Source: Propionibacteriaceae bacterium UBA7704 (lineage in GTDB: Bacteria; Actinomycetota; Actinomycetes; Propionibacteriales; Propionibacteriaceae). From it: a stretch of DNA of 64,000 bases. Both the position numbers and the translations under genes were made by a program. The notes beneath the pieces were generated by a model, which saw only the letters and a list, made by a program, of their open reading frames with translations, had not been told where the DNA came from and made no database searches. Where the stretch lies: contig DLGC01000010.1 in assembly GCA_002482525.1 (NCBI GenBank), forward strand, positions 78,448 through 142,447, read 5' to 3'. Shown here piece by piece: positions 16,189 to 26,136 of this stretch (the first letter of the stretch is position 1; every line of letters begins with the position of its first letter).

Positions 16189-17009
16189 GACGAGGGCCGC
16201 TCAGTCAACCCCACCCGCACCTGAATGAAGTCCAGAGTTCGCTTCAGCGCAGCGGCACGCTCGTGACGCGTCATGCCCCGGGTACTGACCTCGGCCACCA
16301 CCTGTCCGGTGTAGCCGGTTCGCATCAACTCGTCGATGACGGCACCGGGATCCTGGTCGCCTTCGCCGGGAAGCAGATGCTGGTCGGTGGGCCCGTCGGT
16401 ACCGTCGGTGAGGTGGACGTGAGCCAGCCGCTCACCCCAATCGCGGACCAGTTCGACACTGTGTTGGCGAGCGATTGCGGCATGCGAAAGATCGAGGGTG
16501 AGGTGGTCGCAGTCCAACAACGAGCTGTCCCAGCTCGGGGCGTAGGCGCGCACCTCCCCGCCACCGGGACCGCGCCACGGATACATATTCTCCACCGCGT
16601 AGATCAGTCCGGTGTTGGCTTCGAGTCGGCGAATGCCGTCGGTGAACACCGAGGCATAGTTGCGCTGCCATCGAAACGGCGGATGCACGACCACCACGGC
16701 GGCACCCAGCGTTGCGGCGGCCTCGCCGGCCCTCTCCAGCTTGGCCCACGGATCGGTGCCCCACACTCGTTGAGTGAGCAGCAAGGTGGGCGCATGAATG
16801 GCGGTGACCGGCACCTGGTGGTAGCTCGCGAGCTCGGCCAGGGCGTGCGGATCCGCGGAGGTGGCGTCGGTTCCGACCATGATTTCAACCCCGTGATAGC
16901 CCAGCCGGGACGCCAACGCGAACGCTGCAGCAGTGGATTCCGGGTACACCGAGGACGACGACAGAACCACCCTCAGGCCGTCGTCATCGAATCTGGTCAC
17001 AGTGTCCAT
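16185..17009 (-). CDS. Sugar phosphate isomerase/epimerase-like TIM-barrel protein
   Basis: Predicted xylose-isomerase-like TIM barrel (AP endonuclease 2 fold), about 274 aa. Typical features are GYHGVEIMV near residue 30, an AIHAP strand, VVVHPPF, VENMYPW with the metal-binding glutamate, LDLSHAAI and HVHLTDG. These supply the His/Glu/Asp metal ligands of the family. The exact sugar substrate is unknown. ATG 17009 was taken; ATG 17021, four codons upstream, is equally possible, and neither has a good ribosome-binding site. It is divergent from the VOC gene at 17103. Confidence 0.8.
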   Translation of the reverse strand: MDTVTRFDDDGLRVVLSSSSVYPESTAAAFALASRLGYHGVEIMVGTDATSADPHALAELASYHQVPVTAIHAPTLLLTQRVWGTDPWAKLERAGEAAATLGAAVVVVHPPFRWQRNYASVFTDGIRRLEANTGLIYAVENMYPWRGPGGGEVRAYAPSWDSSLLDCDHLTLDLSHAAIARQHSVELVRDWGERLAHVHLTDGTDGPTDQHLLPGEGDQDPGAVIDELMRTGYTGQVVAEVSTRGMTRHERAAALKRTLDFIQVRVGLTERPSS

Positions 17010-17102
17010 GGTAGGCGGCATCACGACGCTTTGCCGGTGATGATCACGCCAGGAAACCCGCTCGATTTCGCGCTCAGCGCGGCGTCCGGCAACATTGGGT
17101 GC

Positions 17103-17738
17103 ATGCATGTCGATCATCTGACTTTTGCCGTCGGTTCCCACGGGCTCGAAGCCGAGGCCAAAAGGCTCGGCGACCTGCTTGGTGAGAAGTTCCTCAATGG
17201 TGGCTTCCATCCGCGGTTCGGCACGACCAACCGGATCCTGCCGCTGGCCGACGAGCGTTACATCGAGGTCGTAGAAGTCCTGGAGCACCCGGCTGCCGAG
17301 AAGGCAGCCTTCGGCCAGGCGGTGCGTGCCCGTTCCGAGATGGGCGGCGGCTGGTTGGGCTGGGTGGTGTCGGTCGACGACCTGACCGAATTCGAGAAGC
17401 GACTGGATCGGCAGGCCGTGCACGGTTCGCGGCATTTCCCCGATGGCCGGCTCCTGGAATGGGAGCAGATCGGCGTGAGGGGCTTGTTGGCCGATCCGCA
17501 GCTGCCGTACTTCATCAAGTGGGGTTCGGACCCGTCGGTGCTGCCCAAGGCTCTGCCGGGAACGATCAAACTCGTCGAGGTTGAGATCGCCGGCACCCGG
17601 GATCGCGTCGAGGACTGGCTGGGAATCAACCTGGACAGCGTTTTCGACGGGGTGCAGATCACCTTCACCTCTCCACACGGCCAGCCCGGCATCGAAGCCG
17701 CGACCTTCGAAACCAACAAGGGCCTGGTTCGTATCTAG
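17103..17738 (+). CDS. VOC superfamily (glyoxalase-like domain) protein
   Basis: A 211-aa protein beginning MHVDHLTFAV, the first metal-ligand strand of a glyoxalase/VOC fold. FGTTNRILPLADERYIEVV forms a second strand pair, ending with the conserved glutamate. The C-terminal half is a weaker repeat of the fold. It resembles the Glyoxalase-like domain family of actinobacteria, whose substrate is unknown. The frame is open further upstream, antisense to the isomerase gene, but the ATG at 17103 matches the family start. No convincing ribosome-binding site is seen. Confidence 0.82.
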   Translation: MHVDHLTFAVGSHGLEAEAKRLGDLLGEKFLNGGFHPRFGTTNRILPLADERYIEVVEVLEHPAAEKAAFGQAVRARSEMGGGWLGWVVSVDDLTEFEKRLDRQAVHGSRHFPDGRLLEWEQIGVRGLLADPQLPYFIKWGSDPSVLPKALPGTIKLVEVEIAGTRDRVEDWLGINLDSVFDGVQITFTSPHGQPGIEAATFETNKGLVRI

Positions 17739-17787
17739 CGCCGCCGTTGCGGTCACCGCGTCCGCAGTGAGTGTCAGAGCGCACCGC

Positions 17788-17793
17788 TAGCGT
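17788..17793 (+). promoter_or_regulatory. -10 element of radA, predicting a leaderless mRNA
   Basis: TAGCGT sits seven bases before the radA ATG at 17801. No Shine-Dalgarno sequence lies between them. Transcription is therefore expected to begin at or next to the ATG. No clear -35 is visible. Confidence 0.5.
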
Positions 17794-17800
17794 CCTGACC

Positions 17801-19186
17801 ATGGCCAAGACATCGCACCTGTTCACCTGCTCTGAATGCGGCTGGACCACACCACGCTGGGTCGGTCGCTGCGGCGAATGCCAGGCTTGGGGCAGTGTGT
17901 CGGAGTCGGCCCACGCTCCTCGGGCCACGAGCATTCGGACGCCCCAGTCGACGGCCACCCCCATCACAGCCGTCCCCACCGACGACGCCCACGCCCGCCC
18001 CACCGGCTTGACCGAGTTGGACCGTGTCCTCGGTTCGGGTCTGACTCCTGGTGCGGTCATCCTGCTGGCCGGTGAGCCCGGCGTCGGAAAATCCACCCTG
18101 CTGCTGGCGGTGGCGGCACGCTGGGCTGCTTCGGGACGTCGCACTTTGTATCTCAGTGCTGAAGAATCGGCTGCCCAGGTGCGCCTTCGCGCCGAACGGA
18201 CTGGCTGCCTGCTCGACTCGCTGTATCTGGCCGCCGAAACCGACTTGGACACCGTGCTGGGTCAGATCGAGCAGGTGGCACCGGAGCTCTTGGTGCTGGA
18301 TTCGGTCCAGACCGTCCAGGTACCGGGCACAGACGGGGTTCCCGGCGGAGTCTCTCAGGTCAAAGAGGTGACCGCCGCGCTGGTACGGGTCGCCAAACAC
18401 CGATCGATGCCCGTGCTCCTGGTTGGACACGTCACCAAGGAAGGCACGGTTGCCGGTCCCCGCACCCTGGAACACCTCGTCGATGTCGTCCTCACCTTCG
18501 AGGGCGAATCCCACAGCGGCTTTCGCATGCTGCGGGCCTCGAAGAACCGTTTCGGGCCCGCCGATGAGGTGGGTTGCTTCGAACTCACCGAGGGTGGCAT
18601 CAGCCAGGTCGAAGATCCCAGCGGATTGTTCGCCTCGTTGCATCCCGAGCCGACCGCGGGCACCTGCCTGACCATGTCGCTGGCCGGACGCCGGCCTTTG
18701 CTCACCGAGATTCAGGCGCTGGTCGCGCCGAGCTCCGCACCGGTGCCGCGCCGCATCACCCACGGATTGGACGCCGGGAGAGTGGCCATGATCTTGGCCG
18801 TGCTGCAGCGCCGTGCCGGGGTGAAGCTGCACACCAAAGAGGTCTACGCCTCCACCGTGGGAGGCGCCAAGGTGACCGATCCTGCCGCGGATCTTGCCAC
18901 TGCGATCGCGATAGCCACCGCAGCCCAGGATCAGGCCCCACCGGCGAGCGTGATCGCTCTAGGGGAGGTCGGTCTCTCCGGGGAACTGCGCCGTGTCCCT
19001 GGCTTGGCGCGCCGCCTGGCTGAGGCGTCCCGGCTGGGTTTCGAATGGGCGCTGGTGCCGGCTCGATCGGCAGTGACGGTGTCCGGGATGCGGGTTGTCG
19101 AGGTGGCAACGGTGTCGGAGGCTTTGCAGCACCTCGGGATCAGGCGTCGAGCCGAAGCCCGCCTCAGCGTTGCCGAGGCAGGCTAG
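17801..19186 (+). CDS. radA: DNA repair protein RadA
   Basis: RecA-like ATPase that helps process recombination intermediates (461 aa). An N-terminal zinc finger has Cys10, Cys13, Cys24 and Cys27. Walker A is GEPGVGKST at residues 91-99, the RadA-specific KNRFG motif is at 248-252, and the C-terminal third is a Lon-like domain. A GTG at 17771 is in frame, but ATG 17801 gives the family N-terminus and has a suitably placed -10 element. The stop codon overlaps the stop of the convergent gene at 19183 (CTAG). Confidence 0.96.
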   Translation: MAKTSHLFTCSECGWTTPRWVGRCGECQAWGSVSESAHAPRATSIRTPQSTATPITAVPTDDAHARPTGLTELDRVLGSGLTPGAVILLAGEPGVGKSTLLLAVAARWAASGRRTLYLSAEESAAQVRLRAERTGCLLDSLYLAAETDLDTVLGQIEQVAPELLVLDSVQTVQVPGTDGVPGGVSQVKEVTAALVRVAKHRSMPVLLVGHVTKEGTVAGPRTLEHLVDVVLTFEGESHSGFRMLRASKNRFGPADEVGCFELTEGGISQVEDPSGLFASLHPEPTAGTCLTMSLAGRRPLLTEIQALVAPSSAPVPRRITHGLDAGRVAMILAVLQRRAGVKLHTKEVYASTVGGAKVTDPAADLATAIAIATAAQDQAPPASVIALGEVGLSGELRRVPGLARRLAEASRLGFEWALVPARSAVTVSGMRVVEVATVSEALQHLGIRRRAEARLSVAEAG

Positions 19187-19821
19187 GCCTTCTTGGTGAT
19201 CAGCATCACGACACGATCAGTGAGGGTGTCGCTGAAGGTGGCCTTGCCCACGTAGGTGCCCGGGTTCACTGACGTTTTCGTCGTCTTGCAGGTGGCCTGT
19301 GAGCGTTGCAGTGGCCAGGTCACCGGGAAGGCGTACTTCGCCTGCGGCTTGAGGGTGAGCTTCTTCGTCGGCACCCACTTCGCGCAGTCCGAGGTGCTCC
19401 AGATCCGATCCGAACCACTGGTCACCGTGAGAATGAAGTTGCTGGCAGTGAGGTTCAGCACGCAGGAAACGGTGCCCGAGTTCGTGACAGTGGCCGTGAA
19501 CTTCTGCTTCGATCCTTGTGCGAGTTGGTGGGAGCCGGTCATGCTGAGTCGCAGATTCTCCGTGAGGCACGCCTGTGGCGCGGTCGGTGTGGGCGAGGCT
19601 GTGGGCGACGCTGTACCGCTCCCCGACGGGCTGACCGCCATGCTGGCCGATGTCGAGTTCACTGGCGTGGAGGAGGCATTCGGCTGGGTCGGTGTGGCGC
19701 CTTTCGGCCATACCACCACAATCGCAATCACCAGGATCAGGGCGGCTGCTAGCACCACCGCGCGCCGTCTCCAGTAGACCTGGGGAGGTTCGGAGCCCGT
19801 CGGATGCAGCAGCGAACTCAT
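19183..19821 (-). CDS. Membrane-anchored secreted protein of unknown function
   Basis: A 212-aa protein with a cytoplasmic stub and one transmembrane helix (about residues 21-40). A Ser/Thr/Pro/Ala-rich low-complexity linker (about 45-82) leads to an extracytoplasmic domain of about 130 residues with four cysteines, likely disulfide-bonded, and a beta-sandwich-like pattern. This resembles DUF4232-type exported domains in outline, but I cannot assign a family. It is convergent with radA, with overlapping stop codons. Confidence 0.7.
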   Translation of the reverse strand: MSSLLHPTGSEPPQVYWRRRAVVLAAALILVIAIVVVWPKGATPTQPNASSTPVNSTSASMAVSPSGSGTASPTASPTPTAPQACLTENLRLSMTGSHQLAQGSKQKFTATVTNSGTVSCVLNLTASNFILTVTSGSDRIWSTSDCAKWVPTKKLTLKPQAKYAFPVTWPLQRSQATCKTTKTSVNPGTYVGKATFSDTLTDRVVMLITKKA

Positions 19822-19946
19822 ACGTTCAGGCTAGAAGCCAGAAAGGCCCTGAGCAGGAAACCACGCCGGGTCCGGGGCGATCCCCGATTCTCCTGACAAT
19901 GCTCGCCCGGTAGATTGGGCACACTGACGACCACTCCGAGGTGACA

Positions 19947-20612
19947 ATGAGCGACTATTCCAACCCGTATTCCGGGTCGACGGGTAATGAGCCCACCATG
20001 CCCTTGGCTCCATCATCCGGCTACGGCCAACCGGCCGTACCGCCGATTGAGCCCACGGTCGTCGATCCGTTCAATTCGTCCGGGGCTGCCTCGTCCTATC
20101 CCGATTTCAGCTACGACACACCCTCGGGCTATTCCGGCTCCACCGACTATTCAGCGGGCAGCCGTGACTCTTTGGGAATCAACCCCGACCCGCTGCCGGC
20201 CTCACCCAATTACGCCCAGCCCTATGCGCCCCCGATGGATGCCTACCCCGAGCCGGACCCCGAGCCGTTGACCCCGGTCGTGCAGCAATACCAGCAGTAC
20301 CCGGTTGCCGCCCCAGCACCGCCTGCCCCGGTCTACGCCGCGCCGCAGCCCTACGGCTTTGCGCCACTGCCCGAGCACCCCTCGTCGATTCCGGCGCTGG
20401 TCCTCGGTTTGGTTGGCATCTTCTTGTGGATTCCGTTTGCGTCGCCGATCGCCTGGTATCTCAGCGCCCGTGGCCGCCGAGACATGGCCAACAACCCGGG
20501 CAAGTGGCGTTCGAGCGGCATGCTCACCGCCGGCTTCGTGCTCGGCATCATCGGCACTCTGATTGGCGTGCTGGTCTTCGGCTTGATCGTTTTGGGGATC
20601 ATCGTCGACTAG
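19947..20612 (+). CDS. DUF4190 membrane protein with Pro/Tyr-rich N-terminus
   Basis: A 221-aa protein. The first 140 residues are low-complexity and rich in Tyr, Pro and Ser. The C-terminal DUF4190 domain has two hydrophobic helices around the conserved WYLSARGRRDMANNPGKWR segment. ATG 19947 is preceded by GAGGTGACA; an in-frame GTG at 19941 is too close to that site. The family role is unknown. Such proteins in actinobacteria are often linked to the cell envelope. Confidence 0.8.
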   Translation: MSDYSNPYSGSTGNEPTMPLAPSSGYGQPAVPPIEPTVVDPFNSSGAASSYPDFSYDTPSGYSGSTDYSAGSRDSLGINPDPLPASPNYAQPYAPPMDAYPEPDPEPLTPVVQQYQQYPVAAPAPPAPVYAAPQPYGFAPLPEHPSSIPALVLGLVGIFLWIPFASPIAWYLSARGRRDMANNPGKWRSSGMLTAGFVLGIIGTLIGVLVFGLIVLGIIVD

Positions 20613-20627
20613 GGCTTCTCGAGCAAT

Positions 20628-20669
20628 ATGCAACAGGGCCCGCCGCTGCAGCGGCGGGCCCTGTTGCAT
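20628..20669. terminator. Perfect 42-base palindrome, bidirectional terminator
   Basis: The two 21-base arms (20628-20648 and 20649-20669) are exact reverse complements with no spacer. It lies between the convergent ends of the DUF4190 gene and clpC, so it can fold in either transcript. The stem is GC-rich and no T tract follows. A terminator shared by both genes is the simplest reading. Confidence 0.8.
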
Positions 20670-20675
20670 CGTCAG

Positions 20676-23177
<2,502 letters not shown>

Positions 23178-23266
23178 GGGAGTAACTCCTTCATCGAACT
23201 GCCGGGCAGCCGTCGTGCTGAATCCTCCAGGGATGGGCCCGTAGGAGTCTTACAACTGGTGCCTTC

Positions 23267-23294
23267 AGTCTAGTTAACCCCGGACCGGCTCAAA
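23267..23294 (-). promoter_or_regulatory. Probable promoter of clpC
   Basis: On the minus strand TTTGAG (23294-23289) and TAGACT (23272-23267) are separated by 16 bases and resemble a primary-sigma promoter. Transcription would start near 23260, leaving an untranslated leader of about 83 bases with a good ribosome-binding site. Confidence 0.5.
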
Positions 23295-23307
23295 GAAGTC
23301 CCGTGTT

Positions 23308-23341
23308 CGCCCCCGGCTCAATATTCCCCGAGCCGGGGGCG
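23308..23341 (-). terminator. Stem-loop terminator after lsr2
   Basis: Arms 23308-23319 and 23330-23341 pair perfectly over 12 bases around a 10-base loop. It lies nine bases after the lsr2 stop codon and before the clpC promoter. It has no T tract, but the stem is very stable. Confidence 0.75.
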
Positions 23342-23350
23342 ACGCGGCGA

Positions 23351-23674
23351 TCAGCTATGCGCGCGCTCGTACGCTTCGCGGACCTCGGCCGAGACCCGGC
23401 CACGGCTTGAGACCTGCATGCCCTGGGCGATGGCCCAGGCGCGGATCTCGGTGGCGGCGGTACCACCGGACTTGCGGCGCGCGGAGCCACGGCGGGCGCT
23501 CCGGTCCCGCTCCCCGGCGGCAATGAAGGGCGCGAATGCTTCGCGCAGTTTTTCGGCGTTGGCGGCGGACAAATCGATCGAATAGGCGATGCCATCAAGC
23601 GCGAACGAGATGGTCTCGTCAGCTTCGCTGCCGTCAAGGTCGTCGGTGTGGATGACCTGGACTCGCTTGGCCAT
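23351..23674 (-). CDS. lsr2: Nucleoid-associated protein Lsr2
   Basis: Bridging DNA-binding protein that silences AT-rich and acquired DNA, 107 aa. The N-terminal dimerisation domain (MAKRVQVIHTDDLDGSEA) is followed by a basic linker. The C-terminal DNA-binding domain ends IRAWAIAQG...SSRGRVSAEVREAY, where RGR is the AT-hook-like contact. ATG 23674 follows AAAGGA by six bases; the open frame continues to 23725 but without a better start. The neighbouring clpC gene is its usual partner in actinobacteria. The upstream region is AT-richer than average, which suits autoregulation. Confidence 0.96.
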   Translation of the reverse strand: MAKRVQVIHTDDLDGSEADETISFALDGIAYSIDLSAANAEKLREAFAPFIAAGERDRSARRGSARRKSGGTAATEIRAWAIAQGMQVSSRGRVSAEVREAYERAHS

Positions 23675-23692
23675 GTTGATCCTTTCCATACT

Positions 23693-23711
23693 GCCACCCG
23701 ATGGGGATGGC
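23693..23711 (-). other. Hairpin in the lsr2 leader
   Basis: GCCACCC (23693-23699) pairs with GGG-A-TGGC (23704-23711) around a four-base loop, with a single bulged A. On the lsr2 transcript it lies a few bases before the ribosome-binding site and follows an A6 run. It could tune translation. On the plus strand the same hairpin precedes T6, but no plus-strand gene ends there. Confidence 0.35.
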
Positions 23712-23736
23712 GGTTTTTTCCCCAATGCGTTCCTGA

Positions 23737-23764
23737 ATCATATACCTGAAGACATATGAGGCAA
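23737..23764 (-). promoter_or_regulatory. Possible lsr2 promoter
   Basis: On the minus strand TTGCCT (23764-23759) and TATGAT (23742-23737) have a 16-base spacer. Transcription would begin about 55 bases before the lsr2 ATG. An alternative upstream start using TTGACA at 23805-23800 is possible. Confidence 0.4.
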
Positions 23765-24048
23765 GTCAAATCCAATATTGGAGAGATTCTTCAGAACACT
23801 GTCAACAACTCACCACCATGAGGTGGGACCAGCGCCTATAAGGCGGAATACTGAGTACGCCGTTCACGTGATTCCAGGCCAATCACGCGCCTACGCAGTT
23901 TTGCACCGTAGTGCAGTCTGGACCGGTCACGGTGAACCGAGTTGCAGGAACTGTCGGAGAATACAGCGCCCATAGCAATGGCGTTCGAGGCAAAAAAACT
24001 GACGACAGCTCGAGCCCGTCCGAGCCGGAAGGGCGAGCGCGGTGAGGC

Positions 24049-24675
24049 TCAGGCGTGCTTACGTTCCTCGGATTCCGGCACCGGCGGATTCGCCAAAGCC
24101 TCCAAAAGCACCACCGTCGGATAGCCATCCTCAGTCCACAGATCAACGTCAGTGGACCCGGAGTCATTCACTACCGGCAAAGCCACAACATCGGCATCGA
24201 GCAGTTCTTTGACGTCAGCAAGGCTGCTTCGCACTTGGTCCAGCTCAGCGGTTCGCTGGGTAAGCTCGACCGCCAATGCTGCCTTGTCGCCACGCAAAGC
24301 TGCGGCTTCCCGCTGCAGTTCGGCCGTTGCAGCACGGCTGATCCCCAGCTCGCGCACCAGCTCGCCATTCCGAGCGCTCAACACCGTAACCACGCCCAGA
24401 TTGAGGCGGGTCGCCTGCCGCAACAGCTCCGAGGCCCGTTGGGCATCACGCGCCTGTTCGGCGAGCAGGGTGGTCCGGGTGATTTTCACCTCGCGCCACG
24501 CGAAAACCGCTGCGAGCACACCACCGGCAACACTAAAAACCAAGCCGACAGGCAACAGCCACGTCCCGCCGAATCCCGCAATAACGGCCGCAGCGGCCGA
24601 GCCGATCAACGCAAGCCGCATGTTGCGGCGGCGCGGTGACGGGCTGGCTTTCCTTGAAGCGACTACGTGTGACAC
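24049..24675 (-). CDS. Membrane protein with coiled coil, unknown function
   Basis: A 208-aa protein. A basic N-terminus (about 20 residues) is followed by two close hydrophobic helices (about 21-37 and 41-62). A long Ala/Glu/Leu/Arg-rich stretch (about 65-165) should form a coiled coil, and the tail is acidic. No enzyme motif is seen. It starts with GTG just upstream of the folate-linked DUF3180 gene's 3' end on the same strand, so it may be the last gene of that transcript. I do not recognise the family. Confidence 0.65.
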   Translation of the reverse strand: MSHVVASRKASPSPRRRNMRLALIGSAAAAVIAGFGGTWLLPVGLVFSVAGGVLAAVFAWREVKITRTTLLAEQARDAQRASELLRQATRLNLGVVTVLSARNGELVRELGISRAATAELQREAAALRGDKAALAVELTQRTAELDQVRSSLADVKELLDADVVALPVVNDSGSTDVDLWTEDGYPTVVLLEALANPPVPESEERKHA

Positions 24676-24685
24676 GCTCGGGAGT

Positions 24686-25204
24686 CTAGTCCGGCGTCAC
24701 AGGAGTTCTCGGAAGGTTCTTCGGCGTGGCGTCCCCGGATGGGGGACCGGGAATTCTGCATGCCCGTTCCAGGAAATATCCGGCGATTGCCAGGCTGACA
24801 CTTCCGAGAACAGCAATCGCCGAATTGACGATTCGTTGTCGAGGCAACTCCGCGGCCCCGTGCGGAAGGAAGTACACAATGACTGACGTGTACCCCGCTG
24901 CCAACGCGGCACCGGCAATGAGTGCGGTCTTGCCCAAAACGAGCAGTCTGACAGCCCGGTTCGGATCGGTAACCTCTCGGCGGATCTGAATGCGTCGATG
25001 AGTATTTCCGGCGAGCACCCCCACCACGATCGCAAAGCCACCCAGCGCGATGCTGGCTATGAGCGGTAACGACGGCAACGGCCATCCGAGACGATCCGGA
25101 ACTGCGAATATCAACCAACCAACTCCAGCACCGGCAATGACGGCGGCCACCACCTGCTGCCACCTCGTCGCCGCGACTGTTCCGGACTCGGGTTCGGCCA
25201 TCAT
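24686..25204 (-). CDS. DUF3180 membrane protein
   Basis: A 172-aa protein with four hydrophobic helices in two pairs (about residues 18-34 and 44-65, then 88-112 and 125-146). A basic loop with HRRIQIRREVTDPNRAVRLL lies between the pairs; DPNRAVRLL is typical of DUF3180. The family is found directly after folK in many actinobacteria. Its start overlaps the folK stop (ATGA), so it is co-translated with the folate enzymes. The function is unknown. Confidence 0.85.
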   Translation of the reverse strand: MMAEPESGTVAATRWQQVVAAVIAGAGVGWLIFAVPDRLGWPLPSLPLIASIALGGFAIVVGVLAGNTHRRIQIRREVTDPNRAVRLLVLGKTALIAGAALAAGYTSVIVYFLPHGAAELPRQRIVNSAIAVLGSVSLAIAGYFLERACRIPGPPSGDATPKNLPRTPVTPD

Positions 25205-25743
25205 TCCACCCGCAGATCATCCCGTCGCTGCACGCCGTTGCGATCCAGAGTCTCCAACAATCCACTGATCGGGCCATGCCCGACCAGGTTCGCCGCAGCG
25301 TCGACCTCGTACCACGGCACCAAGACGAAGGCCCGCTCATGCGCACGCGGATGCGGCAGAGTGAGGAAGTCGTTGGCGATCTGACGATCATCCACAGCGA
25401 TCAGGTCGACATCGACGGTGCGCGGCCCACCGGGAACCTCCCGCACTCGATCGAAAGCCTCCTCGATGGCCAAAGCGCGCTCCAACAGCACGGTCGAAGC
25501 CAGCGAGGTATCGGCCGTCACCACGAGATTGAGGAAGTCCGGCTGATCAACGAGGCCAACCGGCGTGGTCTGGTAGACCGACGAAATCCCGGTGATGACC
25601 AGCCCTGGCGTTGTCCTCAGGTGGTTGACAGCGCCTTGCAGGTAGGCGAAGCGATCCCCGAGATTCGATCCCAGCGAGAAGACCGCTTCCCGGATCGGTG
25701 ACATGCCCGAAAGGGTGTCGATATCAAGGTAGTCCGAACTCAT
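25201..25743 (-). CDS. folK: 6-hydroxymethyl-7,8-dihydropterin pyrophosphokinase
   Basis: Transfers pyrophosphate from ATP to hydroxymethyl-dihydropterin in folate synthesis (180 aa). The N-terminal FSLGSNLGDR at about residue 22 and the HPPK signature GPRTVDVDLIA, with two metal-binding aspartates, are intact, as is LPHPRAHERAFVL. The start overlaps the folB stop by four bases. An N-terminal extension of about 20 residues precedes the core, so the ATG encoding Met14 (MSPIREAV) is a possible later start. Confidence 0.95.
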   Translation of the reverse strand: MSSDYLDIDTLSGMSPIREAVFSLGSNLGDRFAYLQGAVNHLRTTPGLVITGISSVYQTTPVGLVDQPDFLNLVVTADTSLASTVLLERALAIEEAFDRVREVPGGPRTVDVDLIAVDDRQIANDFLTLPHPRAHERAFVLVPWYEVDAAANLVGHGPISGLLETLDRNGVQRRDDLRVE

Positions 25744-26105
25744 GCTTGCCTCCCGCGGGTGATGGTCACGCTGACGTCACTGACCGGCACCGGCAGCGGT
25801 GCCTGTGGTTTGTGGACCGTGACCTCCACCTCGTCGATCAACGCAAAGCCCAGGCAAACGCCGGCCACTCGTTCTGCGAGGGTTTCAATCAGGTCCACCG
25901 ACCCGGCACGGGCCGTCTCCGCGATCGCAGTCACCAGAGCCGAGTAGTCGACGGTGGTGGCCAGGTCATCGGAATCAGCCCGCGGACGCAGGCTCACTTC
26001 GACATCGATCAGGAATGGCTGGGGCCGCAGCTTCTCCTGTGGGTAGACGCCGTGGGCAGCCTCGATTCGCAAGCCGGTGATCCGAATTCGATCCGCGGGT
26101 GCCAT
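25740..26105 (-). CDS. folB: Dihydroneopterin aldolase
   Basis: Converts dihydroneopterin to hydroxymethyl-dihydropterin (121 aa). The core has ITGLRIEAAHGVYPQEK with the conserved HGVYPQE element, TVDYSALV, LIETLAERVA with the active-site glutamate, and VTVHKPQAPLP with the catalytic lysine. The frame is open far upstream, but ATG 26105 has AAGGAGG in front and matches the family N-terminus. It lies 31 bases downstream of folP and overlaps folK. Confidence 0.95.
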   Translation of the reverse strand: MAPADRIRITGLRIEAAHGVYPQEKLRPQPFLIDVEVSLRPRADSDDLATTVDYSALVTAIAETARAGSVDLIETLAERVAGVCLGFALIDEVEVTVHKPQAPLPVPVSDVSVTITRGRQA

Positions 26106-26136
26106 CACATCGCCTCCTTGGCGAACCATAGCCGCC

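Larger units (their letters stand above)
23675..24048. other. Long intergenic region upstream of lsr2
   Basis: These 374 bases hold no gene that I can support. The part nearest lsr2 (23720-23810) is AT-richer than the rest of the window and contains TCATAT/ATATGA repeats at 23738-23743 and 23754-23759. It also contains possible -35 elements, including a minus-strand TTGACA at 23805-23800. It is probably the lsr2 control region. The part from 23850 to 24048 shows nothing clear. Confidence 0.6.

Noticed and set aside
23693..23720. Plus-strand intrinsic terminator (hairpin plus T6) near lsr2
   Set aside because: No plus-strand gene ends there. The same hairpin makes more sense as part of the lsr2 leader on the minus strand.
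23778..23975. Small plus-strand open frame of 65 codons in the lsr2 upstream region
   Set aside because: It has no ribosome-binding site, poor codon bias and no recognisable sequence.
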